NCBI RefSeq assembly: GCF_003143855.1
Contig: NZ_QFRK01000015.1
Span: 88,444 to 152,443, forward strand
DNA: 64,000 nucleotides
Direction of reading: 5' to 3'
Origin: Streptomyces sp. NWU339
GTDB taxonomy: Bacteria; Actinomycetota; Actinomycetes; Streptomycetales; Streptomycetaceae
The stretch's first letter is position 1. Every line of letters begins with the position of its first letter. The notes beneath the pieces are model-generated. The model saw only the letters and a program-made list of their open reading frames with translations, was not told the origin of the DNA and did not search any database. The position numbers were made by a program, and so were the translations under genes. Below are positions 8,099 through 16,853 of this stretch, in pieces.

Positions 8099-8893
8099 AT
8101 GACCACCACCGACTCTGCCCTCTGCGAGTTCTTCTCCGTCGCGGGAAAGACCGTCCTGGTCACCGGCGGCAGCCGCGGTATCGGCCTCGCCATCGCCGAG
8201 GGCTTCGTCCGCGCGGGAGCCCGCGTCTACATCTGCTCGCGGAGCGCGGATGCCTGCGCCGCCGCGGCCAAGGAGCTGTCGCGGTACGGCGAGTGCCACG
8301 CGCTGGCGGCGAACCTGGGCAGCGCCGAGGAGTGCCGCTCCCTCGCCGCGCACATCGCCGAGCGTGAGGCCCGCCTGGACGTGCTGGTGAACAACGCCGG
8401 CGCCATCTGGGCAGAAAGGCTCGAGGAGTATCCGGAGTCCGGCTGGGACAAGGTCTTCAACCTGAACGTGAAGGGCCCCTTCTTCCTCGTGCAGTCGCTG
8501 CTGCCGCTGCTGAAGGCTGCCGCGGCCCCCGAGTCCCCCGCCCGGGTGATCACCGTCGGCTCGATCGACGGCCTCCACATCCCGTCCCACGAGACGTACG
8601 CGTATTCCTCCTCGAAGGCCGCGGTCCACCAGCTCAGCAAGCATCTTGCGGACCAACTGGCTCCGTTCTCCATCACTGTCAACGTGATCGCGCCCGGCAT
8701 GTTCAACAGCAAGATGCTCAAGGGGACGCTGGAGCAGCACGGTGAGGAGACCATGCTCGCGCCGGTCCCGCTGAAGCGCTTCGCGAACGGCATCGACATG
8801 GCCGGCACCGCCATCTTCCTTGCCTCACCCGCCGGCTCGTACATCACCGGGGCCGTGCTGCCGGTCGACGGCGGCACCGCCACCACCCTCTGA
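8099..8893 (+). CDS. Short-chain dehydrogenase/reductase
   Basis: 264-residue classical SDR with every expected element: TGGSRGIG cofactor loop (about residue 22), NNAG (about residue 98), catalytic Ser in VGSIDG, the YSSSK catalytic pair, and a PG segment after it. Resembles 3-oxoacyl-ACP reductase or gluconate/polyol dehydrogenase types, so an NAD(P)-dependent hydroxyacyl or alcohol dehydrogenase is likely. The ATG at 8099 follows GAGAAAGG. It is the first gene of a plus-strand run leading through etfB, etfA, a broken PrpD gene, MaoC and CitE. This is the only SDR of the region whose active site is intact. Confidence 0.88.
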   Translation: MTTTDSALCEFFSVAGKTVLVTGGSRGIGLAIAEGFVRAGARVYICSRSADACAAAAKELSRYGECHALAANLGSAEECRSLAAHIAEREARLDVLVNNAGAIWAERLEEYPESGWDKVFNLNVKGPFFLVQSLLPLLKAAAAPESPARVITVGSIDGLHIPSHETYAYSSSKAAVHQLSKHLADQLAPFSITVNVIAPGMFNSKMLKGTLEQHGEETMLAPVPLKRFANGIDMAGTAIFLASPAGSYITGAVLPVDGGTATTL

Positions 8894-8959
8894 CGAACCG
8901 CTCTTCCCTTCCGTACGTCCGCGTGGGGCCGACGGCCCCGAGCATGAAAGGGCCCTGCT

Positions 8960-9739
8960 TTGAGAATCGTTGTCGCTGTGAAGTACGTACCCGATGCCAC
9001 CGGCGACCGCCACTTCGCCGATGACCTGACCACTGACCGGGATGCCGTGGACGGCCTGCTGTCGGAGCTGGACGAGTACGCGGTGGAGCAGGCCCTGCAG
9101 ATCGCAAAGGACGCGAACGACGCCGAGGTCACCGTCGTGACCGTCGGTCCGGAGGATGCCAGGGAAGCCGTCCGCAAGGCCCTGTCGATGGGCGCGGACC
9201 GGGGTGTGCACGTCGAGGACGACGATATCCACGGTTCGGACGCAATGGGTACCTCGCTGATCCTGGCAAAGGCCATTGAGAAGACCGGTTACGACCTGGT
9301 CGTCACCGGCATGGCCTCCACCGACGGCACCATGGGCGTGCTGCCGGCGATGCTGGCCGAGCGCCTCGGCGTGCCGCAGGTCACCTACTTGTCCGAGGTC
9401 AACGTGGCCGACGGCAAGGTCACCGGCCGCCGTGACGGCGACGTCGCTTCCGAGGAGCTCGAGGCCGCCCTGCCGGCGCTGGTGTCGGTCACCGACCAGT
9501 CTGGTGAGGCCCGCTACCCGTCCTTCAAGGGCATCATGGCCGCGAAGAAGAAGCCGGTGGAGTCCCTGGACCTGGACGACTTGGGCATCGAGGCGGCCGG
9601 GGTCGGCCTCGGGGGCGCCTGGACCAAGGTTGAGGACGCGGCGCCGCGTCCGGCCCGTGTGCAGGGCACGATCGTGACCGATGAGGGTGCGGGCGCCAAG
9701 CAGCTCGCCGAGTTCCTGGCCGGTCAGAAGTTTATCTGA
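8960..9739 (+). CDS. etfB: Electron transfer flavoprotein beta subunit
   Basis: 259-residue ETF beta subunit (FixA family), the AMP-binding partner of EtfA. Together they carry electrons from acyl-CoA dehydrogenases to the respiratory chain through ETF-quinone oxidoreductase. The N-terminus RIVVAVKYVPD and the segment ETGYDLVVTGMASTDG-like (read here EKTGYDLVVTGMASTDG) are characteristic. The start is TTG at 8960 with AAAGGG eight bases upstream. Streptomyces genomes usually have a housekeeping etfBA elsewhere; this copy beside a dedicated acyl-CoA dehydrogenase suggests either the main copy or a pathway-specific one. The gap to etfA is 46 bp. Confidence 0.93.
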   Translation: MRIVVAVKYVPDATGDRHFADDLTTDRDAVDGLLSELDEYAVEQALQIAKDANDAEVTVVTVGPEDAREAVRKALSMGADRGVHVEDDDIHGSDAMGTSLILAKAIEKTGYDLVVTGMASTDGTMGVLPAMLAERLGVPQVTYLSEVNVADGKVTGRRDGDVASEELEAALPALVSVTDQSGEARYPSFKGIMAAKKKPVESLDLDDLGIEAAGVGLGGAWTKVEDAAPRPARVQGTIVTDEGAGAKQLAEFLAGQKFI

Positions 9740-9785
9740 GCCTGAGTTGCCTGCCCGGTCTTCTTCGAACCAGGAGTGATTTCCT

Positions 9786-10748
9786 ATGACTGAAGTTCTT
9801 GTCTATGTCGACCACGTGGGTGGTGCCGTCCGCAAGCCGACCCTCGAGCTGCTGACCCTCGCCCGCCGTATCGGTGACCCTGTCGCCGTGCACCTGGGCC
9901 CGGGTGGTGCTGCCGCCGCGAAGACCCTGGCCGAGTACGGCGCGGTCAAGGTCCTGACCCACGAGGCGGCGGAGTTCGCCGACTACCTGGTCGTGCCGAA
10001 GGTCGACGCTCTTCAGGCCGCCTACGACGCGGTCTCTCCGGCGGCGGTGCTGGTGCCGTCTTCTGCGGAGGGCAAGGAGATCGCCGCCCGCCTTGCGGTG
10101 CGGATCGGCTCGGGCATCATCACCGACGCCGTCGACCTGGAGAACAGCGACGACGGCCCCGTCGCGACGCAGTCCGTGTTCGCGGCCGCGTTCACCACCA
10201 AGTCCCGTGTCTCCAGGGGCACTCCGGTCATCACCGTGAAGCCGAACTCGGCCACCCCGGAGACCGCCCCGGCCGCCGGAGCGGTCGACGAACTGGCCGT
10301 GACCTTCTCTGAGGCTGCGACCGGCACCAAGGTGACCGCCCGCAACCCGCGTGAGTCCTCGGGGCGTCCGGAGCTGACGGAGGCGGCGATCGTGGTCTCC
10401 GGTGGCCGTGGTGTCAGCGGTGCCGACAACTTCTCGCTCATCGAGGCCCTCGCCGACTCCCTCGGCGCGGCCGTCGGCGCGTCGCGTGCCGCGGTGGATG
10501 CGGGTTGGTACCCGCACACCAACCAGGTCGGCCAGACGGGCAAGCAGGTCTCCCCCCAGTTGTACATCGCCGCCGGCATCTCCGGCGCCATCCAGCACCG
10601 CGCCGGCATGCAAACCGCCAAGACCATCGTCGCCATCAACAAGGACGAAGAAGCACCCATCTTCGAACTCGTCGACTACGGCGTCGTCGGCGATCTCTTC
10701 GACGTCGTCCCCGCCCTCACCGAAGAAGTCAAAACCCGCAAGGGCTGA
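9786..10748 (+). CDS. etfA: Electron transfer flavoprotein alpha subunit
   Basis: 320-residue ETF alpha subunit (FixB family), binding FAD through its C-terminal domain. The ETF-alpha signature region is visible from about residue 230: DAGWYPHTNQVGQTGK, then SPQLYIAAGISGAIQHRAGM and NKDEEAPIFELVDYGVVGD. A ribosome site GGAG precedes the ATG. It is co-transcribed with etfB and followed 40 bp later by the broken PrpD gene. The electron donor is probably the acyl-CoA dehydrogenase at 2622-3821. Confidence 0.95.
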   Translation: MTEVLVYVDHVGGAVRKPTLELLTLARRIGDPVAVHLGPGGAAAAKTLAEYGAVKVLTHEAAEFADYLVVPKVDALQAAYDAVSPAAVLVPSSAEGKEIAARLAVRIGSGIITDAVDLENSDDGPVATQSVFAAAFTTKSRVSRGTPVITVKPNSATPETAPAAGAVDELAVTFSEAATGTKVTARNPRESSGRPELTEAAIVVSGGRGVSGADNFSLIEALADSLGAAVGASRAAVDAGWYPHTNQVGQTGKQVSPQLYIAAGISGAIQHRAGMQTAKTIVAINKDEEAPIFELVDYGVVGDLFDVVPALTEEVKTRKG

Positions 10749-10788
10749 CACGCCACCGGAACACCACTCCTCGGAAAGCACTTCTTCC

Positions 10789-12219
10789 ATGGCCGCCACC
10801 CTCACCCAACACCTCGCCGACTTCACCGCTGCCACCTCCTACGAGAATCTGCCGGACGAGGTGGCGGACGACAGTAAGCGGGTACTCCTCGACTCGATCG
10901 GCTGCGCCCTCGCCGCTGTCGACGAACCCCGCGGCCGCATCGGCATCGAGTACGCCGGTCTGCAGGGCGGAACGGACGAGTCTGCCACCGTCCTCGGCTC
11001 GGACAAGCGCAGTCCGGTGTTCGGTGCGGGGTTCGCCAACGGCGAGCTGATCAACGCCCTCGACTTCGACGCCGCGCTCCCACCTGGCCATGTGGCGCCG
11101 TACGTGATCCCAGGAGCTCTGACCGTTGCCGAGGAGCGCGGCGCGATCGGCAGGCTCCGCGGGCTGTCCGCCCCGACCCTCGCGCACGGCCTCGGCATCG
11201 CCGCCACCTTCTCCCCCTGTCAACACCCACCGCGCGTGGATCGCGCACGCTCCCAGCTCCACCGCCACATATCACCTCCAGGCCGGGCCCCTGGTGCAGA
11301 TCGCACTGACCGCGAGCTGGATGGCGGAGCTGGGCCACCGCGGCGACCTTCAGGTGCTGGACGACGCCGAGGTCGGCTACCTGCACTTCATCGGCACCGG
11401 CCGCTGGGTCCCCGAGAATCTGACCGACGGCCTCGGCACCCGCTGGGACTTCCCTCCCAGCACAACTACAAGCCGTACCCGCACTGCCGCATCCTGCACG
11501 CCCCGCTGGACGCTCTGATCGGGATCGTCGAAACGCACGACATCAGGCCGCAGGAGATCGAGTCCATCCGCGTCCGGGGCGAGGGCTGGGTCATGGAGCC
11601 GGTGTGGCTCAGCCGTGAGGTGGAGCACGTGCACGACGCGCAGTTCAGTATCGCGCACGGCATCGCCGTCGGCGCCCACCGCATCTCCCCCGGCCGCGGC
11701 TGGCAGGACCCGGTCTTCGGCTCCTCCGTTCGCACCCTGATGGACAAGGTCACCTATGAGCCGCACCCCGACTACGTGACCGCGCTGGAGGCCGACCCCG
11801 CGGCCCGACCCACCCGCGTCGAGGTCACCGCCCGCGGTACGACGCACACCGCCGAGCGCAGCTTCCCCAAGGGCAGCCCCTCTCCGTACGCGACGACGGA
11901 TGACCTGATCGACAAGTCCCGGCACAACGCCTCGGGAGTGCTCAGCGAGGCGGACACGGACCACGCGGTCGAGACACTGCTCAATCTGGAGACGGCCGCG
12001 GACGTACGTGCCGTGTTGCGTGCGCTGCCCCCCTTCCCGTTCGCGCCGGTAGCCCCGGACGACCTCGGGTCCCATGGACCGGATGGAGACAAGAATGCCG
12101 CTGACCGCGGACGAACTCACCGCCCACGTCGAATCCTGGGCCCCGGCCGCGCTGGTGCGCGAGGACGACCTGTCGCCCGGCCCGGCAGCCGCCCTGGCCG
12201 CGCTGCTCGGCCGGCCTGA
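10789..12219 (+). pseudogene. MmgE/PrpD-family protein, internally deleted and frameshifted
   Basis: The family includes 2-methylcitrate dehydratase and cis-aconitate decarboxylase (the itaconate-forming enzyme). The N-terminus is intact (MAATLTQHLADFTAATSYEN, then LLDSIGCALAAVD and NALDFDAALPPGH). After about residue 140 (near 11210) the frame changes and the conserved region around THRAW is abnormally close, so about 70 residues look deleted. The part AGPLVQIALTASWMAELGHR to GLGTRWDF is in the second frame. Near 11460 the first frame returns with YKPYPHCRILHAP and continues to the C-terminus. The reading frame overruns the start of the MaoC gene by about 125 bp. The gene is non-functional as written. 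Confidence 0.75.
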
Positions 12220-12958
12220 GGACGGGCCGGCCGCTGGAGAGCCGCTGCCGCCGTTGTGGCACTGGCTGCACTTCCTGGAGTGGGTTCCGCAACAGGACCT
12301 CGGTCCGGACGGGCATCCGCTGCACGGTCACTTCCTGCCTCCGATCCCCGGCCGCCAGCGCATGTTCGCCGGCGGTCGGTACGAGGCCCGCCGCCCCCTG
12401 CTGACGGGCGTCCGCACCAGGCGGATCAGCAGCCTTCGTTCGGTGACGGTCAAGCAGGGCTCCTCCGGCCCCCTGTTGTTCACCACCGTCCGGTACGAGT
12501 ACGCGCAGGAGAGCGAGGTCTGCGCCGTCGAGGAGCAGGACATCGTGTACCGCTCCGGCTCTACCTCATCCGCACCGGCCGTAGTCACAGCGTCGCAGGA
12601 GCCCGAGTCCAAGGAGCGCTGGCAGCTTCCGCTGACTCCTGACCCGGTGCTGCTGTTCCGGTTCAGCGCGCTCACCGCCAACGCCCACCGCATCCACTAC
12701 GACGCCCCGTACGCCCGGGAGGCCGAGGGCCACGCCGGACTGGTCGTGCACGGTCCGTTGCTGGCCCTGCTGATGCTGGAGCTCGCCCGCCGGAACGAGC
12801 CTCGCCCCGTCCGGAACTTCTCCTTCCGACTTCGCAGTCCGGTCTACGCGTACGAGCCACTGCTCGCCCATGGGACACCGGACGGCGACCGCGCCGCCCT
12901 GCGCGTCTTGACCGGCCGCGCGGACCGACACAGCACCGGTGAGGTGACCTTCGCATGA
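12095..12958 (+). CDS. MaoC-like dehydratase (itaconyl/mesaconyl-CoA hydratase type)
   Basis: 287-residue double-hotdog protein: N-terminal FAS1-like dehydratase half (WHWLHFLEW, MFAGGRYEARRPL) and C-terminal MaoC half with RFSALTANAHRIHYDAPYA and GLVVHGPLLALLM. Proteins of this length and order hydrate mesaconyl-CoA or itaconyl-CoA. The CitE-like lyase that would cleave the product overlaps it by four bases (ATGA), the same pairing as itaconyl-CoA hydratase and citramalyl-CoA lyase in known itaconate operons. I chose the ATG at 12095 because GGAG lies six bases before it; in-frame ATGs at 12074 and 12083 are alternatives. The exact substrate is inferred from context only. Confidence 0.82.
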   Translation: MPLTADELTAHVESWAPAALVREDDLSPGPAAALAALLGRPEDGPAAGEPLPPLWHWLHFLEWVPQQDLGPDGHPLHGHFLPPIPGRQRMFAGGRYEARRPLLTGVRTRRISSLRSVTVKQGSSGPLLFTTVRYEYAQESEVCAVEEQDIVYRSGSTSSAPAVVTASQEPESKERWQLPLTPDPVLLFRFSALTANAHRIHYDAPYAREAEGHAGLVVHGPLLALLMLELARRNEPRPVRNFSFRLRSPVYAYEPLLAHGTPDGDRAALRVLTGRADRHSTGEVTFA

Positions 12959-13752
12959 TCGGCACCCTCACCCGGGCCCGCACCCTGCTGTTCGTACCGG
13001 CCGATCGTCCCGACCGCTTCGCCAAGGCGGCCGGGAGCGGAGCCGCGGCCGTCATCCTCGACCTGGAGGACGCGGTAGCCCCGGAGCACAAGGAGGAGGC
13101 CCGTCGACATGCAGCAGCCTGGCTGTCGTCGGACGGGCACGCCCTGGTCCGGGTCAACAGCCTTGGAACGCCCTGGTACGAGAAGGACGTGGCGATGGCC
13201 GCCCAGTGTGGGGCGCCAGTCGTTGTGCCCAAGGCGGAGTGCCCCACTGCCCTCGCGGAACTCGCCGACCGCCTCGGCCCCTCCGGTGTCGTCGTCGCCC
13301 TCATCGAGACGGCGCTCGGCGTCGAGCGGGTCTTCGAGGTGTGCTCCTCGCCCGGCGTCGTACGTGCTGCGCTGGGGAACGTCGACCTCGCCGGTGAGCT
13401 GGGCGTCTCCCCCGACGACCAGGTGGCGCTGGGCTACGCCCGCAGTCGGCTGGTGTGCGCCTCGGCCGCAGCACAGCTGGCGCCGCCCGTGGACGGGGTC
13501 ACCACCGCCGTTCGGGACGAGACCGCCCTCACCGCCGATCTGGACCACGCCCGCCGCCTCGGCTTCACCGGGAAGCTGTGCATCCACCCGGCCCAAGTGA
13601 TGCAGGCCGAGAAGGCTTTCGCCCCCACCGAGGAGGAGCTGCGCTGGGCCCGGGAGGTCACCACGGCGCAGGACGGAGTGTCCGTAGTGGACGGGAAGAT
13701 GGTCGACAAGCCTGTCCTCGAGCGGGCCCGTCGCATTCTCGCCTCCGCCTGA
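12955..13752 (+). CDS. CitE-like CoA-ester lyase (HpcH/HpaI family)
   Basis: 265-residue TIM-barrel lyase of the CitE/malyl-CoA lyase group, cleaving a 3-hydroxy-acyl-CoA by retro-Claisen chemistry with Mg2+. Motifs in order: RTLLFVPADRPDRF, DLEDAVAPEHK (metal/substrate Glu-Asp), ALVRVNS (CoA/substrate Arg), VVVALIETALG (Glu), GNVDLAGELG (metal Asp) and GKLCIHPAQV. All expected ligands are present, so it should be active. It is translationally coupled to the hydratase. Citramalyl-CoA, beta-methylmalyl-CoA and malyl-CoA are the likely substrate choices. Convergent with the second CoA-transferase, with a terminator between. Confidence 0.88.
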   Translation: MIGTLTRARTLLFVPADRPDRFAKAAGSGAAAVILDLEDAVAPEHKEEARRHAAAWLSSDGHALVRVNSLGTPWYEKDVAMAAQCGAPVVVPKAECPTALAELADRLGPSGVVVALIETALGVERVFEVCSSPGVVRAALGNVDLAGELGVSPDDQVALGYARSRLVCASAAAQLAPPVDGVTTAVRDETALTADLDHARRLGFTGKLCIHPAQVMQAEKAFAPTEEELRWAREVTTAQDGVSVVDGKMVDKPVLERARRILASA

Positions 13753-13762
13753 AAATGCGCAT

Positions 13763-13792
13763 GGTCCCGGCACGTTCCACCGTGCCGGGACC
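13763..13792. terminator. Bidirectional hairpin terminator between convergent genes
   Basis: Perfect 12-bp stem GGTCCCGGCACG / CGTGCCGGGACC with a six-base loop, placed in the 49-bp gap between the stops of the CitE gene and the minus-strand CoA-transferase. Confidence 0.75.
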
Positions 13793-13801
13793 CATCCGTT
13801 T

Positions 13802-15028
13802 TCAGAACGGGGCAATGACGCCCCGGTCGACAAGTGCGCCCAGCTCCGCCCCTCCCAGGCCGAGCACCTCGCTGAGCACCTGCTCCGTGTGCTCGCCGAG
13901 TCTCGGCGCCGCAGCCACCGGCCCGTACTCCTCGCCCCGGCGCAAGGGCAAGCGCGCGGTCAGCACCTCCCCGATACCGGGTTGCTCCACCTGTCCGATC
14001 ACCCCGGACCCGCCGCCCGCGCGGATCTCTGCGGCCACCTCCGCCATGGTCCGGTACGCGCTCCACAGGACGTGGGCCGCGTCCAACTCCCGCGTCACCT
14101 GCTCCAGCTCACGGGCCTCGAACCAGGGGCGCAGCACCGCGGCGATCGTCTCCCGCAGGCGGAATCGCTCGGACTCCTCGTCCAAGTCGACACCCAGGGC
14201 GTCCTCCAGAGCGGCGAACACCTTCTCGGTGCCAGTCACGGTGCGCAGCGCCGCCCACTGACGGGGGGTGAGAGCCACTACCATCACGCGCCGCCCGTCT
14301 CCCGTGGCGAAGTCGACGCCGAAACTGCCGTACAGGTGGTTGCCGTGGCGCGCCCGATCCCCTTGCTCCTCGGCCTCGGCGAGCCAGCCCATGCTGGCTA
14401 TCCCGGCCAAGGCCACGTCGTGCAGGGCTAGTTGCAAGAAGGTGCCCTCTCCGCTGAGCCCCCTTCTGTGCAGCGCGGCAAGCAGGCCCGTGACGGCCGT
14501 CATGCCGGTGAGGAGGTCCCAGGCGGGCAGGACGTGGTTGACCGGGTCCCCGGACCCGGCGGGACCGGTGAGGTGGGGCACGCCGACCTCGGGATTGACG
14601 GTGTAGTCCACCGCCGGGCGGCCGTCGGCGTATCCCTGGATGTGCACGTGGATCACGTCTGGGCGCCGCTCGGTCAGGACGTCGTACGACAGCCAGGGCC
14701 GGCCGGCGTTGTTGTCGACGACGAGTCCGTTGTCCCTTCCGGGGGCTGTAGCGAGCGCAATGACCAACTCACGCCCCTCCGGACTGCGCAGGTCGACGGC
14801 TACCGAGCGTTTGCCTTTGTTCAGCGCCGTCCAGTACAGGCTCTCTCCCGTGCGGTCGGACACCGGCCAGCGCTGGTGATCGGGCCCGCCACCCACGGGG
14901 TCGACTCGGATGACGTCGGCGCCGAGCTGGCCCAGCGTCATGCAGCCCGAGGGGCCCGCGACGAAGCTCGCGCACTCCACAACGCGCAGCCCTGCAAGGG
15001 GTGTTCCTGTCGTACCGGGGATTGTCAC
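13802..15028 (-). CDS. Family III CoA-transferase (second copy)
   Basis: 408-residue CaiB/BaiF-type transferase, only distantly similar to the one at 335-1510. It has LAGLRVVECASFVAGPSGC, GADVIRVDPVGGG and the catalytic-region Asp in LPAWDLLTGM (about residue 169). The C-terminal half ends with PRLGEHTEQVL, the usual family tail. The GTG at 15028 is chosen because TTGGAGG lies just upstream and the family N-terminus starts there. It is divergent from the SnoaL-like gene, with an operator between. It probably activates the carboxylic acid substrate or recycles CoA from an end product. Confidence 0.85.
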   Translation of the reverse strand: MTIPGTTGTPLAGLRVVECASFVAGPSGCMTLGQLGADVIRVDPVGGGPDHQRWPVSDRTGESLYWTALNKGKRSVAVDLRSPEGRELVIALATAPGRDNGLVVDNNAGRPWLSYDVLTERRPDVIHVHIQGYADGRPAVDYTVNPEVGVPHLTGPAGSGDPVNHVLPAWDLLTGMTAVTGLLAALHRRGLSGEGTFLQLALHDVALAGIASMGWLAEAEEQGDRARHGNHLYGSFGVDFATGDGRRVMVVALTPRQWAALRTVTGTEKVFAALEDALGVDLDEESERFRLRETIAAVLRPWFEARELEQVTRELDAAHVLWSAYRTMAEVAAEIRAGGGSGVIGQVEQPGIGEVLTARLPLRRGEEYGPVAAAPRLGEHTEQVLSEVLGLGGAELGALVDRGVIAPF

Positions 15029-15087
15029 AGCAGACCTCCAACTGGGCGCGCCTGCGGAGCGGGCGCACGACCCGAGCAATCCATTAA

Positions 15088-15105
15088 GCATGATATATCT
15101 TATGC
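15088..15105. promoter_or_regulatory. AT-rich operator, copy 6 (divergent promoter)
   Basis: GCATGATATATCTTATGC has inverted GCAT/ATGC arms around an AT-rich core. It lies between the divergent CoA-transferase (start 15028) and SnoaL-like (start 15149) genes. Confidence 0.45.
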
Positions 15106-15148
15106 GAAAGGTGCGGCATACGGACGAGAGCCGGAGGGAGCGCTCGGC

Positions 15149-15697
15149 ATGACGTCGACAGCGAAGGCACTGCAGGGCCTGGTCGACCGGCAGGAAATCC
15201 AGGATGCGCTGGCACGCTACGCCCGCGGGGTGGACCGCGGCGACTGGGAACTGGTCAGATCCGCCTACCACCCCGATGCCCACGACGAGCACGGCTCCTT
15301 CAGCGGCGGTATCGACGGCCTGATCTCCTGGCTGGCCGACCGCTTCGATGGTGTCGACAACTCCGTGCACTTCCTGGGCAACTGCCTGATCGAGCCGATC
15401 GGTCCGGAGAACGCCCTCGTTGAGACGTACTTCGTCAGCGCGCGCCTCACCACGAAGGACCCGCATCGCACGATCGACGCCGGTGACGCGCTCAGCCGCC
15501 AGGCATGGGGGCGTTACGTGGACCAGTTCACACGGCGCGACGGTGCCTGGCGCATCGCGCGTCGCACAGTCGTCATCGACGGCCGGTTCCAGTGCCCTGC
15601 CCTAGGCGGCGCCCGCATGGCCGAGGGCTCGTGGGGCACTCGAGACTCGACCGACCCGCTGCATGCGGCACGCTCCGCGGCGGGACTTACCTGCTGA
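15149..15697 (+). CDS. SnoaL-like / nuclear transport factor 2-fold protein
   Basis: 182-residue protein of the SnoaL_4 type (NTF2 fold). Typical segments are LVDRQEIQDALARYARGVDR near the N-terminus, WELVRSAYHPDAHDEHG, and DGAWRIARRTVVIDGRF near the end. Such proteins occur as small dehydratases, isomerases or ring-hydroxylating accessory subunits, but many have no known reaction. The His/Asp cluster HPDAHDEHG may form the active site. Its promoter carries operator copy 6, so it probably belongs to the same catabolic regulon and marks that regulon's right end. The ATG follows a GGAGGG ribosome site. Confidence 0.75.
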   Translation: MTSTAKALQGLVDRQEIQDALARYARGVDRGDWELVRSAYHPDAHDEHGSFSGGIDGLISWLADRFDGVDNSVHFLGNCLIEPIGPENALVETYFVSARLTTKDPHRTIDAGDALSRQAWGRYVDQFTRRDGAWRIARRTVVIDGRFQCPALGGARMAEGSWGTRDSTDPLHAARSAAGLTC

Positions 15698-15818
15698 ACG
15701 CACTCCGGCTCGGTCAGCGGATTCCCGTGCCGCTCGAAAAGTCCTCGCCGCAGGCCACACGGCGTATTGGTACTCACTGATGAAGCTGCCGAAGAGCCGG
15801 GTGCGCAGCAGCCTGTGG

Positions 15819-16380
15819 GCAAGGCGGGGCCTCCCGCTCGCCGCTTGCTGGCCACTTGCTGACCTGGGCTCACCCAGCACGCGCCTGACCTGCGGTAATG
15901 CCCATCCTGTGGGTCTTCGGCAACACAATCGAGAATCGCATGGGCCGTCTGCGGTACCTGCTGTTCTACCTGGTCTGCGGCTACGCGGCCGCCTACGGAT
16001 TCGCCCTCACGAACTCCTACGCCACTACTCCCCTGATCGGCGCCTCGGGCGCCATCGCCGGCGTCCTCGGCGCCTACCTGGTCCTCTACCCGAGGGCCCG
16101 GGTCTGGGTCCTCGTCCCCTTCCTGATCTTCCTGCCGCTGCGCCTGCCGGCCTGGATCGTGCTGGGCCTGTGGTTCGTGCTGCAGGCGCTCTACTCCGCC
16201 GGCGCGGGCGTCACCGGCGCCGGAACGGTGGCCTACGCGGCCCACGTGGTCGGCTTCGTCGCGGGCATGCTCCTCGCCTGGCCCCTCAAACCGGGCACTC
16301 CCTCACCACCCGAACCGGCCGGCGTCCTCTTCGGACGACAGACCCGAGGGGACTGGTAGGGCCACACGCCCGGGGCCGGG
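15819..16380 (+). repeat. 562-bp direct repeat, left copy
   Basis: Nearly identical to 47879-48440 with no net insertion or deletion: both start GCAAGGCGGGGCCT and end GGGGCCGGG. Most differences are in the first 150 bases. The two copies are in the same orientation, 32,060 bp apart, and enclose the biosynthetic cluster. Each contains the same truncated rhomboid gene. Confidence 0.85.
15898..16359 (+). pseudogene. Rhomboid-family intramembrane protease, N-terminally truncated (left copy)
   Basis: 153 residues covering only the core and C-terminal part of a rhomboid. It starts within FGNTIENRMGRLRYLLFYLV and then has the GASGAIAGVLGAYL helix with the catalytic Ser and AYAAHVVGFVAGM with the catalytic His. 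Full-length actinobacterial rhomboids are about 250-300 residues, so the first membrane segments are missing. The frame is open from an ATG, but no typical N-terminus or promoter is seen. The copy at 47958 is truncated at the same place, so truncation came before duplication. Probably inactive. Confidence 0.7.
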
Positions 16381-16403
16381 CTTGGGCGTGTTGGGGTGGT
16401 GGG

Positions 16404-16853
16404 GTGAGCGAGCGCAAGCCGTACCCCGGCGACTTGTCCGACGCCCGGTGGGGCCTGATCAAGCCGGTGATCACCGCGTGGAAAGAGCGGCACCCCTCCG
16501 TCAGCGGTCACCAGGGCGCCCATGCGATGCGGGAGACCGTCAACGCGATCTTCTACCAGAGCCGGACCGGCTGCCAGTGGCATTACCTGCCGCCGAAGAG
16601 CGCGACGTACTGCTACTTCGCCAGATGGGGTGACGACGGCATCGACCAGGTCATCCATGAGCTGTTGCTCTGTCAGGTGCGGGAGCGGGCCCGGCGATCA
16701 GAGGACCCGACCCTGCTGGTGCCGGACGCGCAGAGTGTCCACGCGGCTGCAGGGGTCCCGCGGCCACGACCGGCCAGAATGCCGCGAAGAAGGTGCCGGG
16801 CCGCAAGCGGGGCCTAGCGATGGATTCGCTGGCGCTGGTCGCGGCGCCCGGAC
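16404..16853 (+). pseudogene. IS5-family-like transposase remnant
   Basis: The start SERKPYPGDLSDARWGLIKP, then NAIFYQSRTGCQWHYLPP and CYFARWGDDGIDQVIHE, is the N-terminal half of a Streptomyces IS5-group transposase. Near 16757 the frame changes; the next family segment (QNAAKKVPGRKRGLAMDSL) continues in another frame. The coding sequence stops matching near 16850, where LysR-like sequence begins. The catalytic domain is mostly missing, so it cannot be active. No terminal inverted repeats were found. Confidence 0.7.

Noticed and set aside
8894..8959. Short GGGGCC/GGCCCC hairpin between the SDR and etfB as terminator
   Set aside because: The stem is only six pairs and lies inside what looks like one operon; too weak to call.
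5600..15697. Many long opposite-strand reading frames over the catabolic genes
   Set aside because: They are mirror frames expected from high third-position GC and show no protein-family features.
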